This document shows, in pieces, positions 1 to 6,239 of a stretch of 9,866 bases of DNA. Location of the stretch: positions 1,645-11,510 of the forward strand of contig DCZC01000036.1 in assembly GCA_002331565.1 (NCBI GenBank), written 5' to 3'. Below the pieces are notes generated by a model. The model saw only the letters and a program-made list of their open reading frames with translations. It searched no databases and was not told the DNA's origin. Position numbers and translations under genes: made by a program. The stretch is from Gemmatimonas sp. UBA2094. Its GTDB lineage: Bacteria > Gemmatimonadota > Gemmatimonadetes > Gemmatimonadales > Gemmatimonadaceae. Every line of letters starts with the position of its first letter. Positions within the stretch are counted from its first letter, which is position 1.

Positions 1-198
1 CACCGGGCGACGGCCGATGCGGTCGGACAGGCTGCCCCACAGCGGCGCACCCACCAGCTGCCCCGCCGAGTAGAGCCCGATGAAGAAGATCACGGTCGAG
101 GGGGACACCCCGAGGCGTTCCGCGTAGAACGGGAACACGGGGATGATCATCCCGAAGCCGATCAGATCGAGAAAGACGACGAGGAAGAGCGTGAACAC
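1..198 (-). CDS. Major facilitator superfamily transporter, N-terminal part (runs off the left edge)
   Basis: Only the first 66 codons are inside the window, read from a GTG at 198-196. The translation begins VFTLFLVVFLDLIGFGMIIP, followed by VFPFYAERLGVSPSTVIFF. A first membrane helix with an acidic residue (D11) leads into the FGMIIPVFPFY stretch typical of TetA-like drug:proton antiporters. A second helix (about residues 36-53) is followed by GSLSDRIGRRP, the family's motif A between helices 2 and 3. The protein is therefore expected to be an inner-membrane exporter or sugar/drug transporter, but the substrate cannot be told from this fragment. No good Shine-Dalgarno sequence precedes the GTG. 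The only other in-frame candidate noted upstream is a TTG at 258, which would add a non-membrane tail, so GTG is preferred. It is divergent from the next gene, with 47 bases between starts. Confidence 0.85.
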   Translation of the reverse strand, partial: MFTLFLVVFLDLIGFGMIIPVFPFYAERLGVSPSTVIFFIGLYSAGQLVGAPLWGSLSDRIGRRPV

Positions 199-229
199 GG
201 CGCAGGGGGGTGGCTGCCTGGCGCGACAC

Positions 230-244
230 CGCGGAGATTCCGCG
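230..244. promoter_or_regulatory. Inverted repeat CGCGGA-GAT-TCCGCG over the ribosome binding site
   Basis: A perfect 6-base inverted repeat with a 3-base spacer lies between the two divergent starts. It overlaps the GGAG (233-236) that would be the Shine-Dalgarno sequence of the 158-residue gene starting at 246. In RNA it could fold into a hairpin hiding that site. In DNA it could be an operator shared by the divergent genes. Short GC-rich inverted repeats are common by chance at this composition, so the role is inference. Confidence 0.3.
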
Positions 245-245
245 C

Positions 246-722
246 ATGAACGAGCCAACCGGCATGACGGGGACCGGCACACCCGGAGGCCCCGACGAGC
301 GCCAGTCGCGCATTCTCGAGGACCTGCAGGATGCGGTAGAACGCATGCACGTGCTTTCCCGTTCGCCGCGGGTGGTGGTGGCGAGTGGCCGCCGGGACAC
401 CGGCGCCCGTCCGATGGCCTGGCAGGCGCTCTTCGAACGCAGCCTCGGGCAGCATCCCCCGCTGGCCTACCGTGGGACCACCGCCGTGCGGCTGCAGGCG
501 GTGCTCACCAACGGGTACGACAGCGAGCCGACGCTGGCGCCGGGCTGGTCGTGCCCGCGACTGGGCGATGCCATGAGCGCCGGCCCGGTGATTCAGGCGT
601 TCCGCGCCGACCGGCTCCCCGACGACGTGAGCCGGGCGTTGGTGGGGGTCATCGTGTTCGAGGAAGACAGCCTGTCGCTGACCGGCGTGCGGGCGCTGGT
701 CCAGGAGCTCGGGCTGCGGTAA
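246..722 (+). CDS. Hypothetical protein, 158 residues
   Basis: I do not recognise this protein. Coding is supported by third codon positions strongly biased to G/C and by a GGAG 9 bases before the ATG. An in-frame GTG at 210 is possible but has poorer spacing and adds 12 residues. The N-terminus is rich in Gly, Thr and Pro and probably disordered. Residues from about 23 (QSRILEDLQDAVERMHVL) look like an amphipathic helix. The middle carries GYDSEPTLAPGWSCPRLGDA, and the end (VIVFEEDSLSLTGVRALVQE) looks like a strand followed by a helix. No signal peptide or membrane segment is seen, so it is likely cytosolic. It is divergent from the MFS gene and 110 bases upstream of matB in the same direction. 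The tandem repeat array begins across its stop codon. Confidence 0.65.
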   Translation: MNEPTGMTGTGTPGGPDERQSRILEDLQDAVERMHVLSRSPRVVVASGRRDTGARPMAWQALFERSLGQHPPLAYRGTTAVRLQAVLTNGYDSEPTLAPGWSCPRLGDAMSAGPVIQAFRADRLPDDVSRALVGVIVFEEDSLSLTGVRALVQELGLR

Positions 723-773
723 CTGCGCAGTCGTCGCGCAGTTGTCGCGCAGTCAGTGCGCGGTCGTTGCGCG
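719..773. repeat. Five tandem 11-bp direct repeats, consensus GTCGTYGCGCR
   Basis: Copies start at 719, 730, 741, 752 and 763 with no spacers. They read GTAACTGCGCA, GTCGTCGCGCA, GTTGTCGCGCA, GTCAGTGCGCG and GTCGTTGCGCG respectively. The G-T at the start and GCGC near the end are kept in every copy. The first copy contains the TAA stop of the upstream gene. The period is about one helical turn, so every copy presents the same face of the DNA. The array ends 46 bases before the candidate -10 hexamer of matB. Binding by a regulator is inference; the repeat structure is visible directly. Confidence 0.6.
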
Positions 774-819
774 AGAGGGGCGACCGCGGCGGTGCATGGC
801 GCGGCCGGTACCCTCCCCG

Positions 820-825
820 TACCTT
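820..825 (+). promoter_or_regulatory. Candidate -10 element (TACCTT) for a leaderless matB transcript
   Basis: TACCTT fits TANNNT and ends 7 bases before the ATG at 833, which would place transcription start at or next to the start codon. The bases in between (CCGCGCC) offer no Shine-Dalgarno sequence. No convincing -35 TTGACA-like hexamer lies about 17 bases upstream, so recognition may need an activator or an extended element. Confidence 0.4.
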
Positions 826-832
826 CCGCGCC

Positions 833-2323
833 ATGTCGTTACTCGGACTATTCGATCGCAGCCTGATCGGTCGCGCGGAGCGCGCCGCGCTGGAGTACGA
901 AGGCGCTTCTGGCACGGTCACCGCGCTCACCTTCGGCGACCTCGAAACGCGCAGCAATCAGCTCGCCCACGTACTGCAGGCGCGCGGGGTCTCACGTGGC
1001 GACCGGCTGGCGTTCTATTTGGCGAACCAGCCGGCGATCGTGGATCTGTGGATCGCGTGCATGAAGCTCGGCGTGATCTGCGTGCCCGTGAACGTGCTGT
1101 ATCGCGAGCGCGAGATCGCGCACATCGTGAGCGACGCGTCGCCGGTGGCCGTGATCACCACCGCGGCGCAGGCGCCGCTGCTGCCGCCGGGCACCGTGTG
1201 GTGGGATGTCGACGAGCTCGCGGCCGAAATGCACACCGCCGCCGGCGATCGCAGCGAGGCGCTGCGCGGCATTGGTATCGGTGCGGAGACGCCGGCAGCG
1301 CTCGTGTACACGTCGGGCACCACCGGGGCCTCGAAGGGCGCCATTCTCACGCACGGCAACTTTGCCGCAAACGGGCTGGCGCTGGTGCAGACCTGGGAGA
1401 TCACCGCCGCCGACCGGTACCTCGCGGTGCTGCCGCTGTTTCATGTGCACGGACTCGGCAACGGCCTGCACGTGTGGCTGCTGAGCGGTTGTCACATGAA
1501 GCTGCTGGAGCGCTTCGAGCACGACAAGGCCGCAGCGTGGTTCACCAGGTACCGGCCCACCCTGTTCTTCGGTGTGCCCACGATGTACGTGCGCCTGCTC
1601 GAGGTGCCGGAGGCGGAGGCGCGCGACATCGGTACCACCATGCGCCTGTTCGTTTCGGGCTCGGCCCCGCTGCCGGCGCCGGTGATGACCGCGTTCGCGG
1701 AACGGTACGGCCACGTGATTCTCGAGCGCTACGGCATGACCGAGACGCTCATGAACGTGAGCAATCCGTTTCACGGTGAGCGCCGACCGGGCACGATCGG
1801 CATGCCGCTCCCGATGACGGCGGTGCGCATCGTGAACGATCAGCTCGAGGAGGTGGCCGACGGCACGAGCGGGGAACTGCTGGTGCGCGGCCCCAACGTC
1901 TGCCGCGGCTACTGGAACCGCCCCGACGCCGAGGCCACGGCGTTCGTGCACGGCTGGTTCCGCACCGGTGATGTGGGTGTGCGCAGCACCGACGGCTACA
2001 TCACGCTCGAAGGCCGACGCAGTGATCTCATCATTTCCGGCGGTTTCAACATCTATCCGCGCGAAATCGAAGAGTTGCTCGCCGAGTTGCCGGGCGTGAC
2101 CGAAGCGGCGGTGGTGGGGGTGAAGGACGCGGTACGCGGCGAGGTGCCGGTGGCGTACGTGGTGTGCGACGATGCGGTGGATCTCGACGCGCTCGCGGCG
2201 ACCGTGCGTCAGCAGCTCGCCTCCTTCAAAGTGCCGCGCGGGTTCGTGCGGGTGCCGGCTCTGCCGCGTACGGCGCTCGGCAAGGTGCAGCGTCATCTGC
2301 TGCCGCCGTGGACGGCGGCATGA
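833..2323 (+). CDS. matB: Malonyl-CoA synthetase-like acyl-CoA ligase (MatB family)
   Basis: This is an AMP-forming acyl-CoA synthetase of 496 residues, close to the usual MatB length. It should activate malonate (perhaps methylmalonate) with ATP and CoA to give malonyl-CoA, AMP and pyrophosphate in the cytosol. Visible signatures are the P-loop YTSGTTGASKG (159-169), LPLFHVHGL, FGVPTMYVRLL, VSGSAP, RYGMTE (299-304), RTGD (377-380) and the hinge region GRRSDLIISGGFNIYPRE (394-411). The catalytic lysine is in GKVQ (K484). FHVHGL, GVPTMYVRLL and RYGMTETLMNVSNP resemble known MatB proteins more than long-chain ligases, and a MatC-type carrier follows 37 bases after the stop. Malonate is thus the best substrate guess; a medium-chain or other carboxylate is the alternative. 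The reading frame stays open upstream to 143, but that part overlaps another gene and has no homology. ATG 833 matches the family N-terminus. Confidence 0.78.
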   Translation: MSLLGLFDRSLIGRAERAALEYEGASGTVTALTFGDLETRSNQLAHVLQARGVSRGDRLAFYLANQPAIVDLWIACMKLGVICVPVNVLYREREIAHIVSDASPVAVITTAAQAPLLPPGTVWWDVDELAAEMHTAAGDRSEALRGIGIGAETPAALVYTSGTTGASKGAILTHGNFAANGLALVQTWEITAADRYLAVLPLFHVHGLGNGLHVWLLSGCHMKLLERFEHDKAAAWFTRYRPTLFFGVPTMYVRLLEVPEAEARDIGTTMRLFVSGSAPLPAPVMTAFAERYGHVILERYGMTETLMNVSNPFHGERRPGTIGMPLPMTAVRIVNDQLEEVADGTSGELLVRGPNVCRGYWNRPDAEATAFVHGWFRTGDVGVRSTDGYITLEGRRSDLIISGGFNIYPREIEELLAELPGVTEAAVVGVKDAVRGEVPVAYVVCDDAVDLDALAATVRQQLASFKVPRGFVRVPALPRTALGKVQRHLLPPWTAA

Positions 2324-2360
2324 CGGCGCCCCTGACGACCACCCTGACGACAGGCCGCGC

Positions 2361-3605
2361 ATGAGCCCCGCCGCCCTTTCTCTGCTGGCGCTGCTGCTCG
2401 TCGTGGCCGTGAGCCTCACGTCGCGCCTCAACGTGGGCGTGCTGGCGGTCGCGCTTGCGTGGGCCGTCGGTGTGTTCGCCGCCGGCTGGAAGGTGGATCA
2501 GGTGATGGCGGCGTTTCCGTCGTCGCTCTTTCTCACGCTGCTCGGTGTCACGCTGCTCTTCGGTGTGGCGCAGGCCAACGGCAGTATGGAGGCGCTCACG
2601 CACGCCGGCCTGCGCGCGCTGCGCGGGCACGTGGCGTGGCTGCCGCTGCTGCTTTTCGGTCTGGCCGGCGTGATCAGTTCGCTGGGCCCCGGCTCCATCG
2701 CGACGGCCGCATTACTCGCGCCCATTGCGATGGGACTCGCGCACCGGGCGCGCGTGCCCATGCTGCTGGCGGCGCTCATGATCGGCAATGGCGTCAATGC
2801 CGGCAATCTCTCGCCCATCAGCGCCATCGGCGTGCTCGTGCTGTCGCTGATGGAGAAGACCGGGCTCGGCGGGCACGGTGCCGCGGTGTTCCTCGCCAAC
2901 TTCACCGCGCACGCGCTGGTGGCGCTTGCGGCGTGGGTGCTGTTCGGCGGGCCGGCGCTGTTCAAGGCACCGCCGCTCGAGCAGGAGGCAATGGAGCCCG
3001 TGCCGTTCCGCCCGCGTCATGCGGTGACGTTTGCCGTGGGCGCCGTGTGGGTGGCGGGCGTGCTGTTCCTCAAGCTGCCGCCCGGCTTGACGGCGTTCGC
3101 CGCCGCGGGGGTGCTGGTGCTCGCCGGTGTCGGTGACGACAGCGCGATGCTCAAGCAGGTGCCGTGGCCCGTGATTACCATGGTCTGCGGGGTGAGCGTG
3201 CTCATCGGCGTGTTGGAGAAGACCGGTGGCATGGACCTCTTCACCACGCTGCTGTCACGGCTGGCGACACCGGCCACGGTGAACGGCGTCATCGCCGGCG
3301 TGACCGGGCTCATCTCCACGTACAGTTCCACCTCCGGCGTGGTGTACCCGGCGTTCCTTCCCGCCATCCCGGGGCTCGTGCAGAAGCTTGGGGGAGGCAA
3401 TCCGCTGGAAATCGCGCTCAGCATCAACGTGGGCGCCGCGCTGGTGGATGTGTCGCCGCTTTCCACCATCGGCGGCCTGTGTATCGCCGCCGTCCCGGCG
3501 GGGCACGATACGCGCCGCCTGTTCCGTCAGCTGCTGCTGTGGGGCTTCGCGATGAGTGTGGTGGGTGCGCTCTTTTGTCAGATGGTCATTCCACTGTTTG
3601 CCTAG
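2361..3605 (+). CDS. matC: MatC-type malonate/dicarboxylate carrier
   Basis: A 414-residue, almost wholly hydrophobic protein with about ten or more membrane helices. It should import malonate or a related dicarboxylate across the inner membrane, feeding the ligase encoded just upstream. The N-terminal half resembles the MatC N-terminal family: LNVGVLAVALAWAVGVF, then FPSSLFLTLLGVTLLFGVAQ with NGSMEAL after it, and GPGSIATAALLAPIAMGLA. GNGVNAGNLSPIS is a reentrant-loop-like motif repeated in kind at INVGAALVDVSPLSTIGGL (about 355-373), the paired serine-rich motifs of ion-coupled dicarboxylate transporters. The C-terminus (RRLFRQLLLWGFAMSVVGALF) also fits MatC. It is somewhat shorter than the rhizobial MatC, mainly in the central cytoplasmic loop. 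The ATG at 2361 has only a weak AGG 7 bases upstream, and translational coupling to matB is likely. The frame is open back into matB but that part is a shadow. Confidence 0.8.
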   Translation: MSPAALSLLALLLVVAVSLTSRLNVGVLAVALAWAVGVFAAGWKVDQVMAAFPSSLFLTLLGVTLLFGVAQANGSMEALTHAGLRALRGHVAWLPLLLFGLAGVISSLGPGSIATAALLAPIAMGLAHRARVPMLLAALMIGNGVNAGNLSPISAIGVLVLSLMEKTGLGGHGAAVFLANFTAHALVALAAWVLFGGPALFKAPPLEQEAMEPVPFRPRHAVTFAVGAVWVAGVLFLKLPPGLTAFAAAGVLVLAGVGDDSAMLKQVPWPVITMVCGVSVLIGVLEKTGGMDLFTTLLSRLATPATVNGVIAGVTGLISTYSSTSGVVYPAFLPAIPGLVQKLGGGNPLEIALSINVGAALVDVSPLSTIGGLCIAAVPAGHDTRRLFRQLLLWGFAMSVVGALFCQMVIPLFA

Positions 3606-3655
3606 TTGCGTCGCACCGGGCGTTTCGCGTTACCCGTTTCCGGCATCGTCTTCGT

Positions 3656-4789
3656 ATGGCGGCATCAGACAAATTGCATCGTTGGCTCGATCTGCTCGCG
3701 GCGCTGCTCTCGCGCCGCTTCCCCGTGTCGCTGTCCGAGCTGCGGCGTGACGTCCCGGGCTATGCCGACGAGTCGGTGCAGGGCGACAGCCTGCTGCGCA
3801 TGTTCGAGCGCGACAAGGGCGAGTTGCGCGAGCTCGGCGTGGTGATCGACACCGTGGTGGACAGCGAGGGAACCGGGCGGTATCAGCTGCGCACCACCGA
3901 CTTCTATTTGCCACTGCTGTCGGTCATGGCAACCGCGCTGCCGGCCGAAACCGACGTGTTGCAACAGCCGCGTCGCGTTGCAGCGACCGCCGGCGGGCGT
4001 GCCTCGCTCGTGCTCACCCCCGACGAATGTCACACGCTGCGCCGTGCGGCGGCGCGCGTGGCGAGCCTGGGACATCCCGAACTCGCCGATGACGCGAGCC
4101 GCGCGTTGCGCAAACTGCAGTTCGATCTCGAGGATTTCGCCGCCGCCCTGCCCGCGGCGCAGGTGCTGCGGGTAGACAGTGTCGTGTTCGACGTGCTCAA
4201 CGACGCGGTGGCGTTGCGCAAGCGGCTCACGTTCACGTACCACAGCATGGAGCGTGACGAAACCGCGACGCGCACCGTGGAACCCTACGGCCTGGTGTTT
4301 CTCACCGGCCACTGGTATCTGGTGGCGCGCGACGTGCACGCCAACGGCATGCGCCAGTTCCGCGTGAGTCGCATCCGGGACGCGAAGATGGCCTCCAAGC
4401 CGCAGCACGCCGACTTCGACATTCCCGAGGGGTTCGACCTGTCCGCGTACGCCGCCTCGCGTCGGGCGTGGGAGCTGGGCAACGGCGATCACGAAACGGT
4501 GTTCGTGGCGTTCCGCGGTGACATCGGCCTCGTGTCGCAGGGACGGCAGCTGGGTGACGATCTGCCGGCCACGCCCGACGCGACCGTCGCCGCACAGGTG
4601 CAGGCGCTGGCCGCCACGCATACCGTGCGCACGTTCCGCGTGCGTCGTCGGGACTCCTTCCTGCGCTGGCTCATGTCGTTCGGCGGCGAGGCGCACCCCA
4701 TCGCGCCGCAGGACGTCGTGGGCGAGTGGCGGGCGCTCTTGCAGGCCACGCGCGCCGCCCAGCGCGCCATGCAGCCGGAGGCGGCATGA
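3656..4789 (+). CDS. WYL-domain transcriptional regulator, PafB-like
   Basis: A 377-residue protein. The N-terminal 75 residues form a DeoR-like winged helix-turn-helix (LHRWLDLLAALLSRRFPVSL, then SELRRDVPGY and FERDKGELRELGVVID). The WYL domain spans about 190-245, with the signature HWYLVARD (W220-Y221-L222) and the basic RQFRVSRI that binds nucleic acid or nucleotide ligands in this family. A C-terminal WCX-like extension follows. PafB/PafC pairs act as transcription activators of DNA-damage genes in mycobacteria; whether this pair does so here is inference. It lies 50 bases after matC and overlaps the next WYL gene by 4 bases. The start ATG 3656 is chosen from the helix-turn-helix alignment, with MAASDKLHRW beginning just before the first helix. 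No Shine-Dalgarno sequence is seen in front of it, so a leaderless transcript is possible. Confidence 0.85.
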   Translation: MAASDKLHRWLDLLAALLSRRFPVSLSELRRDVPGYADESVQGDSLLRMFERDKGELRELGVVIDTVVDSEGTGRYQLRTTDFYLPLLSVMATALPAETDVLQQPRRVAATAGGRASLVLTPDECHTLRRAAARVASLGHPELADDASRALRKLQFDLEDFAAALPAAQVLRVDSVVFDVLNDAVALRKRLTFTYHSMERDETATRTVEPYGLVFLTGHWYLVARDVHANGMRQFRVSRIRDAKMASKPQHADFDIPEGFDLSAYAASRRAWELGNGDHETVFVAFRGDIGLVSQGRQLGDDLPATPDATVAAQVQALAATHTVRTFRVRRRDSFLRWLMSFGGEAHPIAPQDVVGEWRALLQATRAAQRAMQPEAA

Positions 4790-5754
4790 TCCGCGCCGAC
4801 GAACGGCTGCAGCGATTGCTCATGGCCTTTCCTCTCATGGCCGATGAGCCGGGGCTGTCCATCCGGGACCTTGCCGCCCGCATCGGCTGCGCACCAAAGG
4901 ACCTCACCAAGGACTTCGCGTCGCTCGAACGGTACGACGTGCCGGCCGGCTGGGTGGACACCGTCCAGGTGTACATCGACACGGCGGGACAGGCGTCCAT
5001 GCAGTCGTCGCACTTCAAGCGCCCGCAGAAGCTCAATCGCCCCGAGATGCTCGCGCTCGACCTCGGCCTCGGCATGCTGCAGCGGGAACTGCCGGTGGAC
5101 GAGCGGGCGGTGGTGACGCGCACGCGGCAGGCGCTCAAGGCCATCACCGTGCGCCGCGCCGCCATCGTGTCCGAGGGGGCGAAGCGGGAAGACATCGTGC
5201 TGGCGGAAGGCGCACCGGAGCCCGAGCTCGCCGTGTTGGGGGTGCTGCAGACGGCGCTCGAGCAGCGGATGGTGCTGCTCATGCACTATCAGCGCCCCGA
5301 CGAGTCGCAGCCGAGCGCGCGCCGCGTGCGTCCGTATGCGCTGGTGCGAGCCGATGCCCATGTGTATCTGGTGGCGCACTGCGAGCGGGCCGAGGCGCTG
5401 CGGGTGTTCCGTCTCGACCGCGTGACCGGTGCGACCATTACCGCCGAGGGGTACGAGGTGCCCGTAGACTTCTCCGTCGCGCAGGTGCTGCAGAGCGGCG
5501 GCGTGTTCAAGAAGGACGACGGTACCGATGACACGCTGGTGGTGCGCTATTCCCCGCAGGTGGCGCGGTGGATCGCCGAGCGCACGGGGCAGCCGGTCGC
5601 TCCCGACGGCGGTATCGAGGTGTCGTACCCGTTGGCCGACGAAGCGTGGGCCGTACGCCACGTCATGCAGTACGGCCCCGACGCGGTGGTGGTGTCACCG
5701 GCGTCCGTTCGCGAGCAGGTCATCAACGCCATCGACGCGTTGCTCGGCGGCTGA
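4786..5754 (+). CDS. WYL-domain transcriptional regulator, PafC-like
   Basis: A 322-residue protein that starts inside the stop of the previous gene (ATGA overlap) behind a GGAGG at 4777-4781, so the two are co-translated. The N-terminus has a helix-turn-helix (DERLQRLLMAFPLMADEPGL, then SIRDLAARIGCAPKDLTKDF). The centre holds a WYL-type domain (about 165-215) with HVYLVAHC and LRVFRLDRVTG. The signature tryptophan is replaced by valine (V193-Y194-L195), while the following Arg/Asp/Arg motif is kept. A WCX-like C-terminal part ends with an ASVREQVINAIDALL helix. The pair most likely forms a heterodimer as PafB and PafC do. No Pup, proteasome or Pup-ligase gene lies within this window. The stop is only 16 bases from that of the convergent gene. 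Confidence 0.85.
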   Translation: MIRADERLQRLLMAFPLMADEPGLSIRDLAARIGCAPKDLTKDFASLERYDVPAGWVDTVQVYIDTAGQASMQSSHFKRPQKLNRPEMLALDLGLGMLQRELPVDERAVVTRTRQALKAITVRRAAIVSEGAKREDIVLAEGAPEPELAVLGVLQTALEQRMVLLMHYQRPDESQPSARRVRPYALVRADAHVYLVAHCERAEALRVFRLDRVTGATITAEGYEVPVDFSVAQVLQSGGVFKKDDGTDDTLVVRYSPQVARWIAERTGQPVAPDGGIEVSYPLADEAWAVRHVMQYGPDAVVVSPASVREQVINAIDALLGG

Positions 5755-5770
5755 GCCGGCGTCGCGCCCG

Positions 5771-6142
5771 TCAGTCGTCGTCGCGATCGGCCGGGATGAG
5801 GATCCAGCCGAGTACGGTGCCCATGACGCTCACCAGCAGGGCACCCAGCATCGCGGCGCGGAAGCCGTCCACGTGGAAGGGGATGTTCAGCGTCGTGGCC
5901 ACGCTGCTGGTGACGAGCAGCATGGCCGCGTTGAGCACGAGCGAGAACAGGCCGAGCGTGAGAATGAGCACCGGGAGCGAAAAGAACGCGAGCACCGGGC
6001 GGATGAGCGTGTTCACCACGCCGAACACGAGCGACAGTCCCAGCAGCCCCGCAGCGCTGCCCGTGTAGCGGATGCCGTCGAGGAAGCGCGCGGCACACCA
6101 GAGCGCGGCGGCATTGATCAGCAGACGAAGCAGAAGGGGCAT
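5771..6142 (-). CDS. YvlD-like small membrane protein (phage holin superfamily IV, PF04020 type)
   Basis: A 123-residue protein with four predicted membrane helices at roughly residues 3-20, 29-50, 54-76 and 92-118. Family landmarks include FGVVNTLIRPVLAFFSLPV, followed by LILTLGLFSLVLNAAML. This pattern is typical of the PF04020 family, which is called 'phage holin' by distant similarity but is found on ordinary chromosomes. Function is unknown; YvlD-type proteins have been tied to envelope stress in some bacteria. There are no lysis genes nearby, so a true holin role is unlikely. It ends with a charged tail, PADRDDD. The ATG at 6142 is used because upstream in-frame residues (GTPFFG and beyond) are not membrane-like. 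It is divergent from the cardiolipin synthase gene with 97 bases between starts and convergent with the WYL pair. Confidence 0.82.
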   Translation of the reverse strand: MPLLLRLLINAAALWCAARFLDGIRYTGSAAGLLGLSLVFGVVNTLIRPVLAFFSLPVLILTLGLFSLVLNAAMLLVTSSVATTLNIPFHVDGFRAAMLGALLVSVMGTVLGWILIPADRDDD

Positions 6143-6167
6143 ACCGAAGAATGGCGTGCCCGGTGCT

Positions 6168-6213
6168 GTTGCGCGAGAGGCGGCGTACATCGGCGACGTG
6201 CCCGGCGGCGTAC
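6168..6213. promoter_or_regulatory. Divergent intergenic region with repeated words
   Basis: Between the YvlD-like and cardiolipin synthase starts, GGCGGCGTAC occurs twice in direct orientation (6179-6188 and 6204-6213, 25 bases apart). The 13-mer GTTGCGCGAGAGG at 6168-6180 is identical to 766-778 upstream of matB. These could be binding sites controlling either divergent gene, but GC-rich words recur by chance here. Confidence 0.3.
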
Positions 6214-6225
6214 TGGGCGGCGGAC

Positions 6226-6231
6226 TATGTT
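6226..6231 (+). promoter_or_regulatory. Candidate -10 element (TATGTT) for a leaderless cardiolipin synthase transcript
   Basis: TATGTT fits TANNNT and ends 8 bases before the ATG at 6240. Transcription start would fall at or within a base or two of the start codon. The only G-rich stretch before the ATG (GCGGGG, 6233-6238) sits one base away, too close for a normal Shine-Dalgarno interaction. No clear -35 is visible. Confidence 0.4.
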
Positions 6232-6239
6232 TGCGGGGC

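Noticed and set aside
143..832. Long open frame that would extend the MatB-like protein by 230 residues at its N-terminus
   Set aside because: The translated extension is Arg/Gly/Ala-rich shadow sequence overlapping the 158-residue gene in another frame, and ATG 833 matches the family N-terminus.
2320..2364. 14-codon open frame overlapping the matB stop (ATGA) before matC
   Set aside because: It is a repeat of Thr/Leu codons with no ribosome binding site. It may aid translational coupling but there is no evidence for a functional peptide.
992..2431. 479-codon open frame on the minus strand opposite matB
   Set aside because: Antisense frames stay open in GC-rich genes. The translation is His/Arg-rich with no domain and matB has all ligase motifs.
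3605..3650. Terminator or shared motif after matC (GTTGCGTCGC, also at 7727-7736; imperfect CGGG/CCCG pairing)
   Set aside because: The stem is only four bases with a long loop and no T-tract, and GTTGCG words are frequent throughout the coding sequence.
4489..5661. 390-codon open frame on the minus strand opposite the WYL genes
   Set aside because: Low-complexity His/Arg/Leu-rich shadow of two clearly recognisable genes on the plus strand.
5749..5770. Terminator in the 16-base convergent gap after the second WYL gene
   Set aside because: The CGGCT/AGCCG pairing leaves a one-base loop and cannot form a stable hairpin.
5771..6142. A phage holin or prophage remnant
   Set aside because: The PF04020 label is historical. 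There are no lysin, spanin, integrase or structural genes nearby, and neighbours are ordinary chromosomal genes.
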